DNA of 64,000 nt from Dongia_A sp035695765 (GTDB taxonomy: Bacteria; Pseudomonadota; Alphaproteobacteria; Dongiales; Dongiaceae), in assembly GCA_035695765.1 (NCBI GenBank), contig DASRRI010000131.1:1-64000 (forward strand), in the 5' to 3' direction. The notes beneath the pieces were generated by a model that was not told the origin of the DNA, did not search any database, and worked only from the letters and a program-made list of their open reading frames with translations. The position numbers and the translations under genes were made by a program. Positions within the stretch are counted from its first letter, which is position 1. Each line of letters opens with the position of its first letter. Below, piece after piece: positions 25,568-34,265 of the stretch.

Positions 25568-28500
25568 ATGGCCTCCCTTGCGCAAGGTCCTATCATGATC
25601 GTTTCCGAGCCGTTCCCGCAACCCGACCCGTTGCGCGCCCGCCTGCGCGCTCATTACCGCGCCGACGAGACCGGCGTGGTACAAACCCTGCTGGCGCAGG
25701 CCGAGCTGCCGGCCGACATGCAGGACCGGATCGCCGCCCGCGCCCGCCGCCTGGTGCAGAAAGTGCGGGAAAACCGCGTGGGGCAGGGTGGCATCGATGC
25801 CTTCATGCATGCCTACGAGCTCTCCTCGAAAGAGGGCGTAGTGCTGATGTGCCTGGCGGAAGCCTTGCTGCGCATCCCGGATTCCGAAACCGCCAACATG
25901 CTGATCAAGGACAAGCTGCGCGACGCGGATTTCAGTGCACATCTTGGCGAGAGCGATTCCATCTTCGTCAACGCCTCGACCTGGGCTCTGATGCTGACTG
26001 GCCGCATCATGCAGATGGAGCCGTCGGGCAATGATCTCAAGGGCGTGCTGAAGCGCCTAGTGACGCGCTCGGGCGAGCCGGTGATCCGCCAGGCCGTGAC
26101 CCAGGCCATGAAGATCCTGGGCCGCCAGTTCGTCATGGGGCGCAACATCGACGAAGCGCTGGAACGTGCCGAGGCGATGGAGCGCAAGGGTTATCGATAC
26201 TCCTATGACATGCTGGGCGAAGCGGCCCGCACGGCCGTGGATGCCGACCGCTATTTCGAAGCCTACAGCAACGCGATCGCCGCCATCGGCCGCGCCGGCG
26301 CAGGGAAGGACCCGATCAAGAGCCCCGGCATTTCCGTGAAGCTCTCCGCTTTGCATCCGCGCTATGAGATCGCGCAACGCCATCGCACCTTGGACGAGAT
26401 GGTGCCGCGCCTGGTCGACCTGGCAAAGAAAGCCAAGGCGGTCGATATCGGTTTCACCATCGACGCCGAGGAAGCCGACCGGCTCGATCTCTCCCTCGAC
26501 GTGATCGAAGCCGTTTCCGGCGACGCGTCGCTCAAAGGCTGGGACGGGCTCGGTCTTGCGATCCAGGCCTATCAGAAGCGCTGCTTGCCGTTGGTCGATT
26601 GGCTCGCCGATCTCGCGCGCAAGCATCGGCGGCGCCTGATGGTGCGCCTGGTCAAAGGCGCCTATTGGGACAGCGAGATCAAGACGAGCCAGGAGCGCGG
26701 CCTCGCCGGCTATCCGGTCTTCACGCGCAAGGCCTTGACGGACGTTTCCTACCTCGCTTGCGCGCGGCGGCTGCTCTCGGACCAGAGCGCCTTCTATCCG
26801 CAATTCGCCACCCACAACGCGCACAGCCTAGCCGCTATCATCGAGATGGCGGGCGGCGAAGCGCCGGCGCGCGAAAAGCTGGAGTTCCAGCGCCTGCACG
26901 GCATGGGCGAGGCGCTCTACAACGAAGTGACGCCGGCGGAAGCGATGGGCATTCCTTGCCGCGTCTACGCGCCGGTCGGCAGCCACGAGGATCTGCTCGC
27001 CTATCTGGTGCGCCGCTTGCTGGAAAACGGCGCCAACACGTCGTTCGTGAACCGCATCGTGGACGAGAAGGCGCCGCTGGACGAGATCGTGGCCGATCCG
27101 ATCGCGCGCGTGCGCAAGCTGCCGCAGATTCCCCATCCGCGCATTGCTTTGCCACGCGACCTCTATGGGGCTGAGCGCAAGAATTCCGCGGGCGTCGATC
27201 TCTCCGACCCGGATGTGCTGACGCCGCTCGCCGCCGCGCTCGAGGTGGCAGCCGCTCGACCTGCTTCCGCGGCGCCGATCGTCGGCGGCCGCGAGCTTGC
27301 AGGGAAATCACAGCCCGCAGTCAATCCCGCCGATACGCGCCAAATCGTGGGGCAGATAACGAACGCGACGCCCGAGCAAGTCTCCGATGCCGTCGCGCGC
27401 GCCCAGCGCGCCTTCGAAGATTGGTCCATGACCCCAGCGAATGAACGCGCGGCTTGCCTGGAACGCGCCGCCGATCTGTTGGAAGGCGCGCAGACCGACG
27501 TGCTTGCCCTCTGCATCCGCGAAGCTGGCAAGACCATTCCCGACGCGGTTGCCGAATTGCGCGAGGCGGTCGATTTCTGCCGGTATTACGCAACGCGCGC
27601 CCGTGCCGATTTTGCGAGGCCCATGCCGCTGCCTGGCCCCACCGGAGAGCGCAACCAGATCCAGCTCCATGGCCGCGGCGTCTTCGCCTGCATCTCGCCT
27701 TGGAACTTCCCGCTCGCGATCTTCCTGGGACAGGCGAGCGCAGCGCTCGCCGCCGGCAACACAGTCGTCGCCAAGCCGGCCGAGCAGACGCCTATGATCG
27801 CGGCGCTCGCCGTGCGCCTGCTGCACAAGGCCGGCATTCCGGTCGACGTGCTGCATCTCGTGCCGGGCGACGGTCCATCCGTCGGCGCGCCCCTGGTCAA
27901 CGATCCGCGCATCGCGGGTGTCGCCTTCACCGGCTCGACCGACACGGCGCGCAGCATCAACCGCGCGCTGGCGGCGAAGAACGGCGCCATCGGACCGCTG
28001 ATCGCCGAGACCGGCGGGCAGAACGTGATGATCGTCGATTCGTCGGCCCTGCCGGAGCAGGTGGTGCGCGACGTCCTCATCTCCTCCTTCCAGAGCGCGG
28101 GCCAGCGCTGCAGCGCCCTGCGCGTCATGTTCGTGCAGGAAGACATCGCGGACAAGCTGACGGAGATGCTGGCTGGCGCGATGGCCGAGCTTAAGGTTGG
28201 CGATCCGTCTTTGCTGGCAACCGATGTTGGTCCGGTGATCGACCTCGACGCCAAGTCGATGCTGACGAAACACGCCGAGCGCATGAAGCGCGAAGCGAAC
28301 CTGATCTACGAGCTGAAGCTCGGCCCCGACCACGCGCACGGTCACTTCTTCGCGCCAGCCGCGTTCCGCATCGACGGGCTGCCGCGGCTGGAGCGCGAAG
28401 TGTTCGGCCCGGTCCTGCATGTGATTCATTACAGCGCAGACCGGCTCGACGATGTGCTGAATGCCGTCAACGCCACCGGCTACGGCCTGACGCTCGGCGT

Positions 28501-28759
28501 GCACAGCCGCATCGACGGCAAGGTGCGCCGCATCACCGAGCGCCTGCGCGTCGGCAACGCCTACGTCAACCGCAACATGATCGGCGCTGTCGTCGGCGTA
28601 CAGCCCTTCGGAGGCGAGGGCCTGTCGGGGACCGGCCCCAAAGCCGGCGGCCCGCGCTACCTCCACCGCTTCGCCACCGAACGCACTCTCACCATCGACA
28701 CCACGGCCGCCGGCGGGAACGCGAGCTTGCTGAGCTTGAACGAGGAGAGTGCGGCTTGA
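25568..28759 (+). CDS. putA: bifunctional proline dehydrogenase / L-glutamate gamma-semialdehyde dehydrogenase
   Basis: A 1063-residue fused enzyme. The FAD-dependent proline dehydrogenase half includes GISVKLSALHPRY near residue 255 and RLVKGAYWDSEIK near 360. The aldehyde dehydrogenase half carries ISPWNFPLAIF, the glutamate motif ETGGQN near residue 814 and the catalytic cysteine in SAGQRCSALRV near 848. It oxidises proline to glutamate. There is no N-terminal ribbon-helix-helix domain, so it should not be an autorepressor. The ATG at 25595 is an alternative start. It diverges from the hydrolase gene with 80 bases between. Confidence 0.96.
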   Translation: MASLAQGPIMIVSEPFPQPDPLRARLRAHYRADETGVVQTLLAQAELPADMQDRIAARARRLVQKVRENRVGQGGIDAFMHAYELSSKEGVVLMCLAEALLRIPDSETANMLIKDKLRDADFSAHLGESDSIFVNASTWALMLTGRIMQMEPSGNDLKGVLKRLVTRSGEPVIRQAVTQAMKILGRQFVMGRNIDEALERAEAMERKGYRYSYDMLGEAARTAVDADRYFEAYSNAIAAIGRAGAGKDPIKSPGISVKLSALHPRYEIAQRHRTLDEMVPRLVDLAKKAKAVDIGFTIDAEEADRLDLSLDVIEAVSGDASLKGWDGLGLAIQAYQKRCLPLVDWLADLARKHRRRLMVRLVKGAYWDSEIKTSQERGLAGYPVFTRKALTDVSYLACARRLLSDQSAFYPQFATHNAHSLAAIIEMAGGEAPAREKLEFQRLHGMGEALYNEVTPAEAMGIPCRVYAPVGSHEDLLAYLVRRLLENGANTSFVNRIVDEKAPLDEIVADPIARVRKLPQIPHPRIALPRDLYGAERKNSAGVDLSDPDVLTPLAAALEVAAARPASAAPIVGGRELAGKSQPAVNPADTRQIVGQITNATPEQVSDAVARAQRAFEDWSMTPANERAACLERAADLLEGAQTDVLALCIREAGKTIPDAVAELREAVDFCRYYATRARADFARPMPLPGPTGERNQIQLHGRGVFACISPWNFPLAIFLGQASAALAAGNTVVAKPAEQTPMIAALAVRLLHKAGIPVDVLHLVPGDGPSVGAPLVNDPRIAGVAFTGSTDTARSINRALAAKNGAIGPLIAETGGQNVMIVDSSALPEQVVRDVLISSFQSAGQRCSALRVMFVQEDIADKLTEMLAGAMAELKVGDPSLLATDVGPVIDLDAKSMLTKHAERMKREANLIYELKLGPDHAHGHFFAPAAFRIDGLPRLEREVFGPVLHVIHYSADRLDDVLNAVNATGYGLTLGVHSRIDGKVRRITERLRVGNAYVNRNMIGAVVGVQPFGGEGLSGTGPKAGGPRYLHRFATERTLTIDTTAAGGNASLLSLNEESAA

Positions 28760-28789
28760 ACCTCGGCAGTTAACAATGCTCAGCTAGTG

Positions 28790-28819
28790 CCTCGGTATAT
28801 CCCACAGGATATGCCGAGG
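28790..28819. promoter_or_regulatory. inverted repeat upstream of the VapBC-like pair, probable operator
   Basis: CCTCGGTATAT at 28790-28800 pairs with ATATGCCGAGG at 28809-28819 with one wobble. It ends five bases before the antitoxin ATG and would overlap the ribosome-binding site. This is the usual position for a toxin-antitoxin autoregulatory operator. A second CCTCGG half-site lies at 28761. Confidence 0.5.
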
Positions 28820-28824
28820 CGGAT

Positions 28825-29049
28825 ATGACAAAATCGACGGTCTTTACGATCAACAAGAGCCAGGCGGTTCGCCTGCCTAAGCCGGTCGCTTTGCCTGAGA
28901 ACGTGAAGCAGGTTGAGATAACAAAGATCGGGCGTAGTCGTCTCATCAGCCCGGTGGGGCACTCCTGGGATGCTTTCTTTGACGCGGGCGGGACAGGCGA
29001 TCTCCGCGGTCGCGAGCAACCCAAGCCACAGAAGCGCGAGCCGCTTTGA
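28825..29049 (+). CDS. vapB: VapB/VagC-type antitoxin
   Basis: A 74-residue protein with an AbrB/MazE-type swapped-hairpin DNA-binding domain (VFTINKSQAVRLPKPVALPE and VEITKIGRSRLISP). A C-terminal tail, WDAFFDAGG, would bind and inhibit the toxin. It should repress its own promoter with VapC, most likely at the inverted repeat just upstream. The toxin gene starts ten bases after its stop. Confidence 0.85.
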   Translation: MTKSTVFTINKSQAVRLPKPVALPENVKQVEITKIGRSRLISPVGHSWDAFFDAGGTGDLRGREQPKPQKREPL

Positions 29050-29058
29050 TGCCGCTAC

Positions 29059-29445
29059 ATGATGGATACGAATATTTGCATCCACGTCATCAAGGTCCGT
29101 CCGGAGAGCTTGCGGCAGAGGTTCAACCGCTTCGCCGAGCAGATTTGCGTTTCGTCCATCACGCTCGCGGAGTTGTATTGCGGGGCCGAAAAGTCCAAGA
29201 GGCAGGCGGCGAACTTCGCAGCGATCGAACAGATCTGCGGGCAGCTGACAGTGCTGCCTTTCGCCGATCGGCCCGCGCATCATTTCGCGATGATCAAGTG
29301 CGAGCTGGAGCGCGAGGGGAGGCCGATCGGGCCCTACGATCTGCTGATTGCCGGACACGCGCGCAGCGAGGGCTTGACCCTTGTCACCAACAACGAGCGA
29401 GAGCTTGCGCGGGTGCAGGGCCTGCGCACGGAAAACTGGATATAG
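29059..29445 (+). CDS. vapC: VapC-type PIN-domain ribonuclease toxin
   Basis: A 128-residue PIN protein. Acidic residues at the expected sites are visible: MDTNICIHVIK at the start, ITLAELYCGAEKS in the middle, and GPYDLLIAGHA plus TNNERELARV near the end. Toxins of this group (VapC/MvpA type) cut initiator tRNA or other RNAs. In-frame codons just upstream read CRYM, resembling the family's usual MRYMLDTN start, but no start codon exists there, so ATG at 29059 is used. It converges with purK. Confidence 0.88.
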   Translation: MMDTNICIHVIKVRPESLRQRFNRFAEQICVSSITLAELYCGAEKSKRQAANFAAIEQICGQLTVLPFADRPAHHFAMIKCELEREGRPIGPYDLLIAGHARSEGLTLVTNNERELARVQGLRTENWI

Positions 29446-29448
29446 CTC

Positions 29449-30540
29449 TCAGCTGCTCTTCGCCGTCAGCCTTGTGACGTGCCCCATCTTGCGCCCCGGC
29501 CTGATCTCCGCCTTGCCGTAGAGGTGCACCTTCGCGCCGGGCTCGTGCAGGATCGCGCGCCAATCGCGCACGTCGTCGCCGATCAGGTTCTTCATCACGG
29601 CATCCGAGTGCCGCTCGGGCGAGCCTAAGGGCAGGCCGCAGACGGCGCGCACGAACTGCTCGAACTGGCTGGTATTGCAGGCATCGATGGTCCAGTGGCC
29701 GGAATTGTGCGGCCGCGGCGCCAGCTCGTTCACCAGCACGTCGCCGTCCCTGGTCACGAACATCTCGACCGCCAGCAATCCGACCAGCTTCAGCTCCTGC
29801 GCGATGTGGCGGGCGATCGCCTCGGCCTTCACCGCGACTGCCGGCGTAATACGCGCCGGCGCAATCGTGGTGTCGAGGATGTGGTTGCGGTGCTGGTTCT
29901 CGACCGCCACATACATTTCCATCGCGCCATCGAAACCGCGCGCAATCACGACGGAAATCTCGCGCTGGAAATCGACGAAAGACTCGAGGATCGCAAGATC
30001 CCCGCCCATCGCCTGCCACACCGGGCCGAGATCGCTTTCGGGATCGATGCGCACCTGGCCCTTGCCGTCATAGCCGAAGCTGGCGGATTTGAGCACGCAG
30101 GGCCGGCCCAGCGCTTGCACCGCTTGCGGCAGTGCTTCCTTGTGCGCGACTTCAAGATAGCGCGCGACCGGCACGCTGATGGAGCTGAGGAAATTCTTTT
30201 CGCGCAGCCGCTGTTGCGTCAGATGCAGCACGCGCGGATCGGGCCGGGTCGGCTTCCACGCCGCCAGCTTCTCGCCGGCGGAAGCGGGCACGTTCTCGAA
30301 CTCGAAGGTGACGACATCGACCGATTGCGCGAACGCCTGCAGGGCCGCGAGGTCGTCATAAGCGGCAACGGTGGTGGCAGCGGCAACGTCGCTGGCCGGT
30401 GCCCCTTGGTCGGGGCAGTAGATGTGGCAGCGATAGCCGAGCCGCGCGGCCGCCATCGCGGTCATGCGTCCCAACTGGCCGCCGCCGAGAATTCCGATTG
30501 TGCCGCCCGGCGCGATGCTTTGGCCACTATCCGCGCTCAT
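29449..30540 (-). CDS. purK: N5-carboxyaminoimidazole ribonucleotide synthase
   Basis: A 363-residue ATP-grasp enzyme. GGTIGILGGGQLGRMTAMAA is the N-terminal Rossmann motif, LKSASFGYDGKGQ the ATP-grasp loop, and NELAPRPHNSGHWTIDA the metal and substrate site. It makes N5-CAIR from AIR, ATP and bicarbonate in purine synthesis. The start at 30540 follows a purine-rich GGTGGGCACGGG stretch. It lies 28 bases downstream of purE, which supplies the next step. Confidence 0.95.
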   Translation of the reverse strand: MSADSGQSIAPGGTIGILGGGQLGRMTAMAAARLGYRCHIYCPDQGAPASDVAAATTVAAYDDLAALQAFAQSVDVVTFEFENVPASAGEKLAAWKPTRPDPRVLHLTQQRLREKNFLSSISVPVARYLEVAHKEALPQAVQALGRPCVLKSASFGYDGKGQVRIDPESDLGPVWQAMGGDLAILESFVDFQREISVVIARGFDGAMEMYVAVENQHRNHILDTTIAPARITPAVAVKAEAIARHIAQELKLVGLLAVEMFVTRDGDVLVNELAPRPHNSGHWTIDACNTSQFEQFVRAVCGLPLGSPERHSDAVMKNLIGDDVRDWRAILHEPGAKVHLYGKAEIRPGRKMGHVTRLTAKSS

Positions 30541-30568
30541 TGTCCCGTGCCCACCTGCTGTCTCGTCA

Positions 30569-31075
30569 TTATTGATCGCGCGTCGGGCTTTCCGCCACTG
30601 CCTCCGTCTGATTGTGGCGATAAGTATCCAGCCGCTTTCCCAGCGGCGCGTCGTTGAGGGCGATGATGGCGGCCGCCAGCAGGCCGGCATTGGTCGCCCC
30701 CGCCTTGCCGATCGCCAGTGTACCGACCGGAACGCCGGCTGGCATCTGCACGATCGAATAGAGGCTATCCTGCCCCTTCAGCGCCTGGGATTCGACCGGA
30801 ACGCCAAGGACGGGCAGGGGCGTCACGGCGGCCACCATGCCCGGCAGGTGGGCGGCTCCACCGGCGCCGGCCACGATGACCTTCAAGCCCCGCTCGCGGG
30901 CGGTTTCGGCATAACTCATCAGGCGCTTTGGGGTACGGTGCGCCGAGACGATCCGCACCTCGTGCGGAATCTCCAGATGTTCAAGCACATCAACGGCATG
31001 GCGCATGGTCTGCCAGTCCGACTGGCTGCCCATGATAACGCCCACCAAAGGCTCATTTTTCTTGCTCTTTGGCAT
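30569..31075 (-). CDS. purE: 5-(carboxyamino)imidazole ribonucleotide mutase
   Basis: A 168-residue class I PurE. VGVIMGSQSDWQTMRHAVDV holds the SDxxTM motif, VRIVSAHRTPKRL the catalytic histidine, and AGAGGAAHLPGMVA the phosphate loop. It converts N5-CAIR to CAIR. The start at 31075 has a GGGGTGGG site; the longer open frame to 31186 is not used. It forms an operon with purK. Confidence 0.95.
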   Translation of the reverse strand: MPKSKKNEPLVGVIMGSQSDWQTMRHAVDVLEHLEIPHEVRIVSAHRTPKRLMSYAETARERGLKVIVAGAGGAAHLPGMVAAVTPLPVLGVPVESQALKGQDSLYSIVQMPAGVPVGTLAIGKAGATNAGLLAAAIIALNDAPLGKRLDTYRHNQTEAVAESPTRDQ

Positions 31076-31269
31076 GAATCCCACCCCAAAAAGAGGCGGC
31101 ATTATAGGGAGCAGCCGGCTGAGCGCAATGAACAATGCGCGAACAGATGACCAACCGGCCCGTCGGTTTAAGCCCCTATTAACCACCCCGCCCTAGCATC
31201 TGAGCTCGGATTCGCCTTTACTCTCAGGGCGGCCGGAGTACCCACCAAGGAGTTCTGGAATCCGCGCTG

Positions 31270-32028
31270 ATGAGGATCCGAGACAACCTTTCACCCGGAT
31301 CGGCTGCCCGCGTCGCCAGCGCCAAGCCGGTCGCGCGTACCCGCAACGCCGAAGCCACGGGCGCGACCAGCGCCACCGCCACCTCGGCCCAGGCTGATCA
31401 GGCCACCTTCCTCGGCCTCAATGAAACAGAGCTTTCGCCCAATGTGCGCGCCGCCCTGCAGGCGCTGCTGGACGAGGTCGGGCGTCTGCGCCAGGAGCTC
31501 GAGCTGACGCGCAAGCGCATCTCGCACCTGGAGCGCATGGCGGATGAAGATTCGATGCTGCCGATCGCCAATCGCCGCGCCTTCGTGCGCGAGCTGACGC
31601 GCCTCATCTCCTATTCCGAACGCTATGGGACAGCCGGCAGCGTGCTCTATTTCGACCTCAACGGCATGAAAGAGATCAACGACCGCTTCGGCCACCCGGC
31701 GGGCGATGAAGTGCTGCGGCACTTCGCGCGGCTGCTGGTCGGCAATGTGCGTGATTCCGACGTGGTCGGGCGCCTCGGCGGCGATGAATTTGGCGTTATC
31801 CTGGCCCAGGCCGATGAGACGCAGGCCCGGGACAAGGCAGCTTCCCTGATCGAGCTGGTCAACACTGAGCCGGTAACGTGGCAGGGGGAAGCGCTGCAGC
31901 TGTCCTGCGCCGTCGGCATCCATCAATTCTCGGCCAGGCAGAATGCCGACGAGGCGCTGAGCAAGGCCGACGCCGACATGTATGACGAGAAGCGCCGCTA
32001 TTACGCGGAATTGAACAAGCAGCGCTGA
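31270..32028 (+). CDS. GGDEF-domain diguanylate cyclase
   Basis: A 252-residue protein. The N-terminal 60 residues are low-complexity (Ala/Thr-rich), and a coiled coil follows (VGRLRQELELTRKRISHLE). The GGDEF domain has the intact active-site motif GRLGGDEFGVI near residue 175, with LYFDLNGMKEINDRFGHPAG before it. No RxxD inhibitory site is obvious five residues upstream of GGDEF. It should be a cytoplasmic cyclic-di-GMP synthase. A stand-alone PAS protein follows after 61 bases. Confidence 0.85.
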   Translation: MRIRDNLSPGSAARVASAKPVARTRNAEATGATSATATSAQADQATFLGLNETELSPNVRAALQALLDEVGRLRQELELTRKRISHLERMADEDSMLPIANRRAFVRELTRLISYSERYGTAGSVLYFDLNGMKEINDRFGHPAGDEVLRHFARLLVGNVRDSDVVGRLGGDEFGVILAQADETQARDKAASLIELVNTEPVTWQGEALQLSCAVGIHQFSARQNADEALSKADADMYDEKRRYYAELNKQR

Positions 32029-32089
32029 GGCACCTCGCCGCCGCCGGCGAAAAGATTTATGACTGGCTGATCGTCACGGATCGGGCCGC

Positions 32090-32560
32090 ATGTATATCGC
32101 ATCGCCGCGCCATTTGCCGTCCATCAAGCAGCTCCATGATTACTGGACGCTGTGCCGAGGCAACCGCCTCATGCCGTGCCGCGCCGACATCGATCCCGCG
32201 GACATTCCCCACTTGCTGCCCAACGTGTACCTCGTCGATATCGAGCAATCGCCGTTCCGCGTGCGCTATCGGGTGGTCGGCACCAACGCGGTCGAATGGC
32301 AAGGCCGCGACTTCACCGGCTACTATCTGGACGAGATGCGCTTCAACAAGCCGGACGAGCTGCTTGCCCTCTATCGCCGGGCTGCGGAGGAAAGGGTGCC
32401 GACCTTCCGATCCACCACCTGGCCGATGCCGAACGGCATCATCCGCGCGGTCGAGACTGCCATCTTCCCGCTGTCCGAAGATGGCAAACACGTGACGCAA
32501 TGTCTCGCGATCGAGGATTTCGAGGAGTTCCGCGACACGACCTATCTGCCGTGGGGGTAG
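32090..32560 (+). CDS. PAS-domain protein (PAS_5 type)
   Basis: A 156-residue protein consisting of one PAS fold. LHDYWTLCRGNRLMPCRADI and DPADIPHLLPNVYLVDIE are the lead typical of alphaproteobacterial PAS_5 proteins. VRYRVVGTNAVEWQGRDFTG and the C-terminal FPLSEDGKHVTQCLAIEDFE complete the sheet. No output domain is attached. Proximity to the GGDEF gene suggests, but does not prove, that they act together. Confidence 0.8.
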   Translation: MYIASPRHLPSIKQLHDYWTLCRGNRLMPCRADIDPADIPHLLPNVYLVDIEQSPFRVRYRVVGTNAVEWQGRDFTGYYLDEMRFNKPDELLALYRRAAEERVPTFRSTTWPMPNGIIRAVETAIFPLSEDGKHVTQCLAIEDFEEFRDTTYLPWG

Positions 32561-32567
32561 ACGCCGG

Positions 32568-32777
32568 CTACGCGATGATGTCGGGCAGCAGCTGGCTCTC
32601 CAGCTTGATGATCTGATCCTTCAGGACCAACTTGCGCTTTTTCATGCGCTGGATCTGCAGCTGGTTGAATGGAGAGGTCTGCGAGAGGCTCTGGATGGCC
32701 GCGTCGAGGTCGCGGTGCTCCGTGCGCAATTCCTCGAGCTTGGCCCTCAGCTCGCTAGTCCCGATAATAATGGTCAC
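32568..32777 (-). CDS. DUF465 (YdcH-like) small protein
   Basis: A 69-residue protein forming a helical hairpin. RAKLEELRTEHRDLDAAIQS leads, and the RMKKRKLVLKDQIIKLES stretch closes it, matching the DUF465 pattern LKKxKLxLKDxI. Function is unknown. It is convergent with the PAS gene, eight bases away. Confidence 0.88.
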   Translation of the reverse strand: MTIIIGTSELRAKLEELRTEHRDLDAAIQSLSQTSPFNQLQIQRMKKRKLVLKDQIIKLESQLLPDIIA

Positions 32778-32915
32778 ACCCTGCTCCTCATAAGAGCGCT
32801 ATTTTACCGCAAATAGGATGCGCGCGTCACGGGTTGAAGGAGTGCCTGCGGCATCCCTTGCACCCCTTGCCGGGTGCCTCTAAACAAGGGCCGGAGCCAC
32901 CATCGGCGGGCGACA

Positions 32916-34265
32916 ATGCCAGACAATTTCGACCTTATACTGACGGGCGGCCAGGTGGCGACGCCGAACGGCCTCGAAACCTGCGATATCGGGGTCAAAG
33001 GGGGGCGAATCGCCGCTTTGGGAGCCCTCGGCCATGCCGCGGCTAGGGAGCGGTTCGTGGCGGGGGGCCTCACCATCCTGCCGGGCGTCATCGATACCCA
33101 GGTCCATTTCCGCGAGCCGGGACTCGACCACAAGGAAGACCTGGCGACCGGCTCGGCCGGGGCGGCCATGGGCGGGGTCACGGCCTTTTTCGAGATGCCC
33201 AACACCAACCCCAACACCGTGGACGAGGCGGCGCTGAAGGACAAGCTGCGCCGCGCCGCCGGCCGCGCCTGGGTCGACCACGCCTTTTTCATCGGCGCCT
33301 CGGACGAGAACGCCGCCGAGCTCGGCAAGCTGGAGCTGCTGCCAGGCTGCGCGGGGGTGAAGGTCTTCATGGGTTCCTCGACCGGCTCTCTGCTGGTCGC
33401 CGACGATGACAGCCTGGAGGACGTGCTGCGCCACGGCAGGCGGCGCGTCGCGATCCACGCGGAGGATGAGCCGCGGCTGCGTGAGCGCCTGGCTCTGGTG
33501 CGGGACGGCGCGGACCCCTCGATGCATCCGGTCTGGCGCGATGAGGAGGTCGCAGTCCGTGCCACCACGCGGCTGTTGCGCCTGGCGCGCAGGGCAGGGC
33601 GGCGCGTACATGTGCTGCATGTCAGCACGGCTGACGAGATGGACCTGCTCGCGGCCAACAAGGACCTCGCCACGGTCGAGGTGTTGGTCAATCATCTGAC
33701 CCTGGCGGCACCGGAATGCTATCAGCGCCTCGGCACCTTCGCGCAGATGAATCCGCCGATCCGCGATGCGCGCCACCGCGATGGGCTGTGGCGGGCGCTC
33801 AATACCGGCATCGTCGATGTCATCGGCACCGATCACGCGCCGCACACGCGCGAGGAAAAGGCCCGGCCCTATCCACAGAGCCCATCCGGCATGCCGGGCG
33901 TGCAGACCTTGATCCCGGTGATGCTGGACCACGTGAATGCCGGCCGCCTCACCTTGCAACGTTTCATCGACTTGACCAGCGCGGGTCCAGCGCGCATCTA
34001 CAATATAGCGGGCAAGGGCCGCATTGCCCTTGGCTACGACGCGGACTTCTCGGTGGTGGATCTGAAGGTAAAGCGCACCATCACCAACGACTGGATGAAG
34101 ACGAAGTGCGGCTGGACGCCGTTCGACGGCATGGAAGTTACGGGCTGGCCCAAGGCGACCATCGTGCGCGGCCGGATCGTGATGCGCGAGGATGAGCTGA
34201 TCGGCACGCCGATCGGCGAACCCGTGCGCTTCCAGGAAACCCTGGCACAGGAGGAATCGGCGTGA
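32916..34265 (+). CDS. pyrC: dihydroorotase
   Basis: A 449-residue class I dihydroorotase. The metal ligands are visible: DTQVHFREPGLDHKED with the HxR motif, GVKVFMGSSTGSL with the carboxylated-lysine region, AIHAEDE, LHVSTADE and GTDHAPHTREEK. It closes carbamoyl-aspartate to dihydroorotate in pyrimidine synthesis. I chose the ATG at 32916, which fits the family N-terminus (FDLILTGGQVATPNG). The stop overlaps the thiolase-like gene by four bases, an unusual partner for pyrC. Allantoinase-type activity is a less likely alternative. Confidence 0.9.
   Translation: MPDNFDLILTGGQVATPNGLETCDIGVKGGRIAALGALGHAAARERFVAGGLTILPGVIDTQVHFREPGLDHKEDLATGSAGAAMGGVTAFFEMPNTNPNTVDEAALKDKLRRAAGRAWVDHAFFIGASDENAAELGKLELLPGCAGVKVFMGSSTGSLLVADDDSLEDVLRHGRRRVAIHAEDEPRLRERLALVRDGADPSMHPVWRDEEVAVRATTRLLRLARRAGRRVHVLHVSTADEMDLLAANKDLATVEVLVNHLTLAAPECYQRLGTFAQMNPPIRDARHRDGLWRALNTGIVDVIGTDHAPHTREEKARPYPQSPSGMPGVQTLIPVMLDHVNAGRLTLQRFIDLTSAGPARIYNIAGKGRIALGYDADFSVVDLKVKRTITNDWMKTKCGWTPFDGMEVTGWPKATIVRGRIVMREDELIGTPIGEPVRFQETLAQEESA

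Noticed and set aside
27308..28666. 452-codon minus-strand open frame opposite putA
   Set aside because: It mirrors a strongly supported dehydrogenase in GC-rich DNA, lacks motifs and a ribosome-binding site, and its composition (His, Arg, Gly-rich) is typical of antisense frames.
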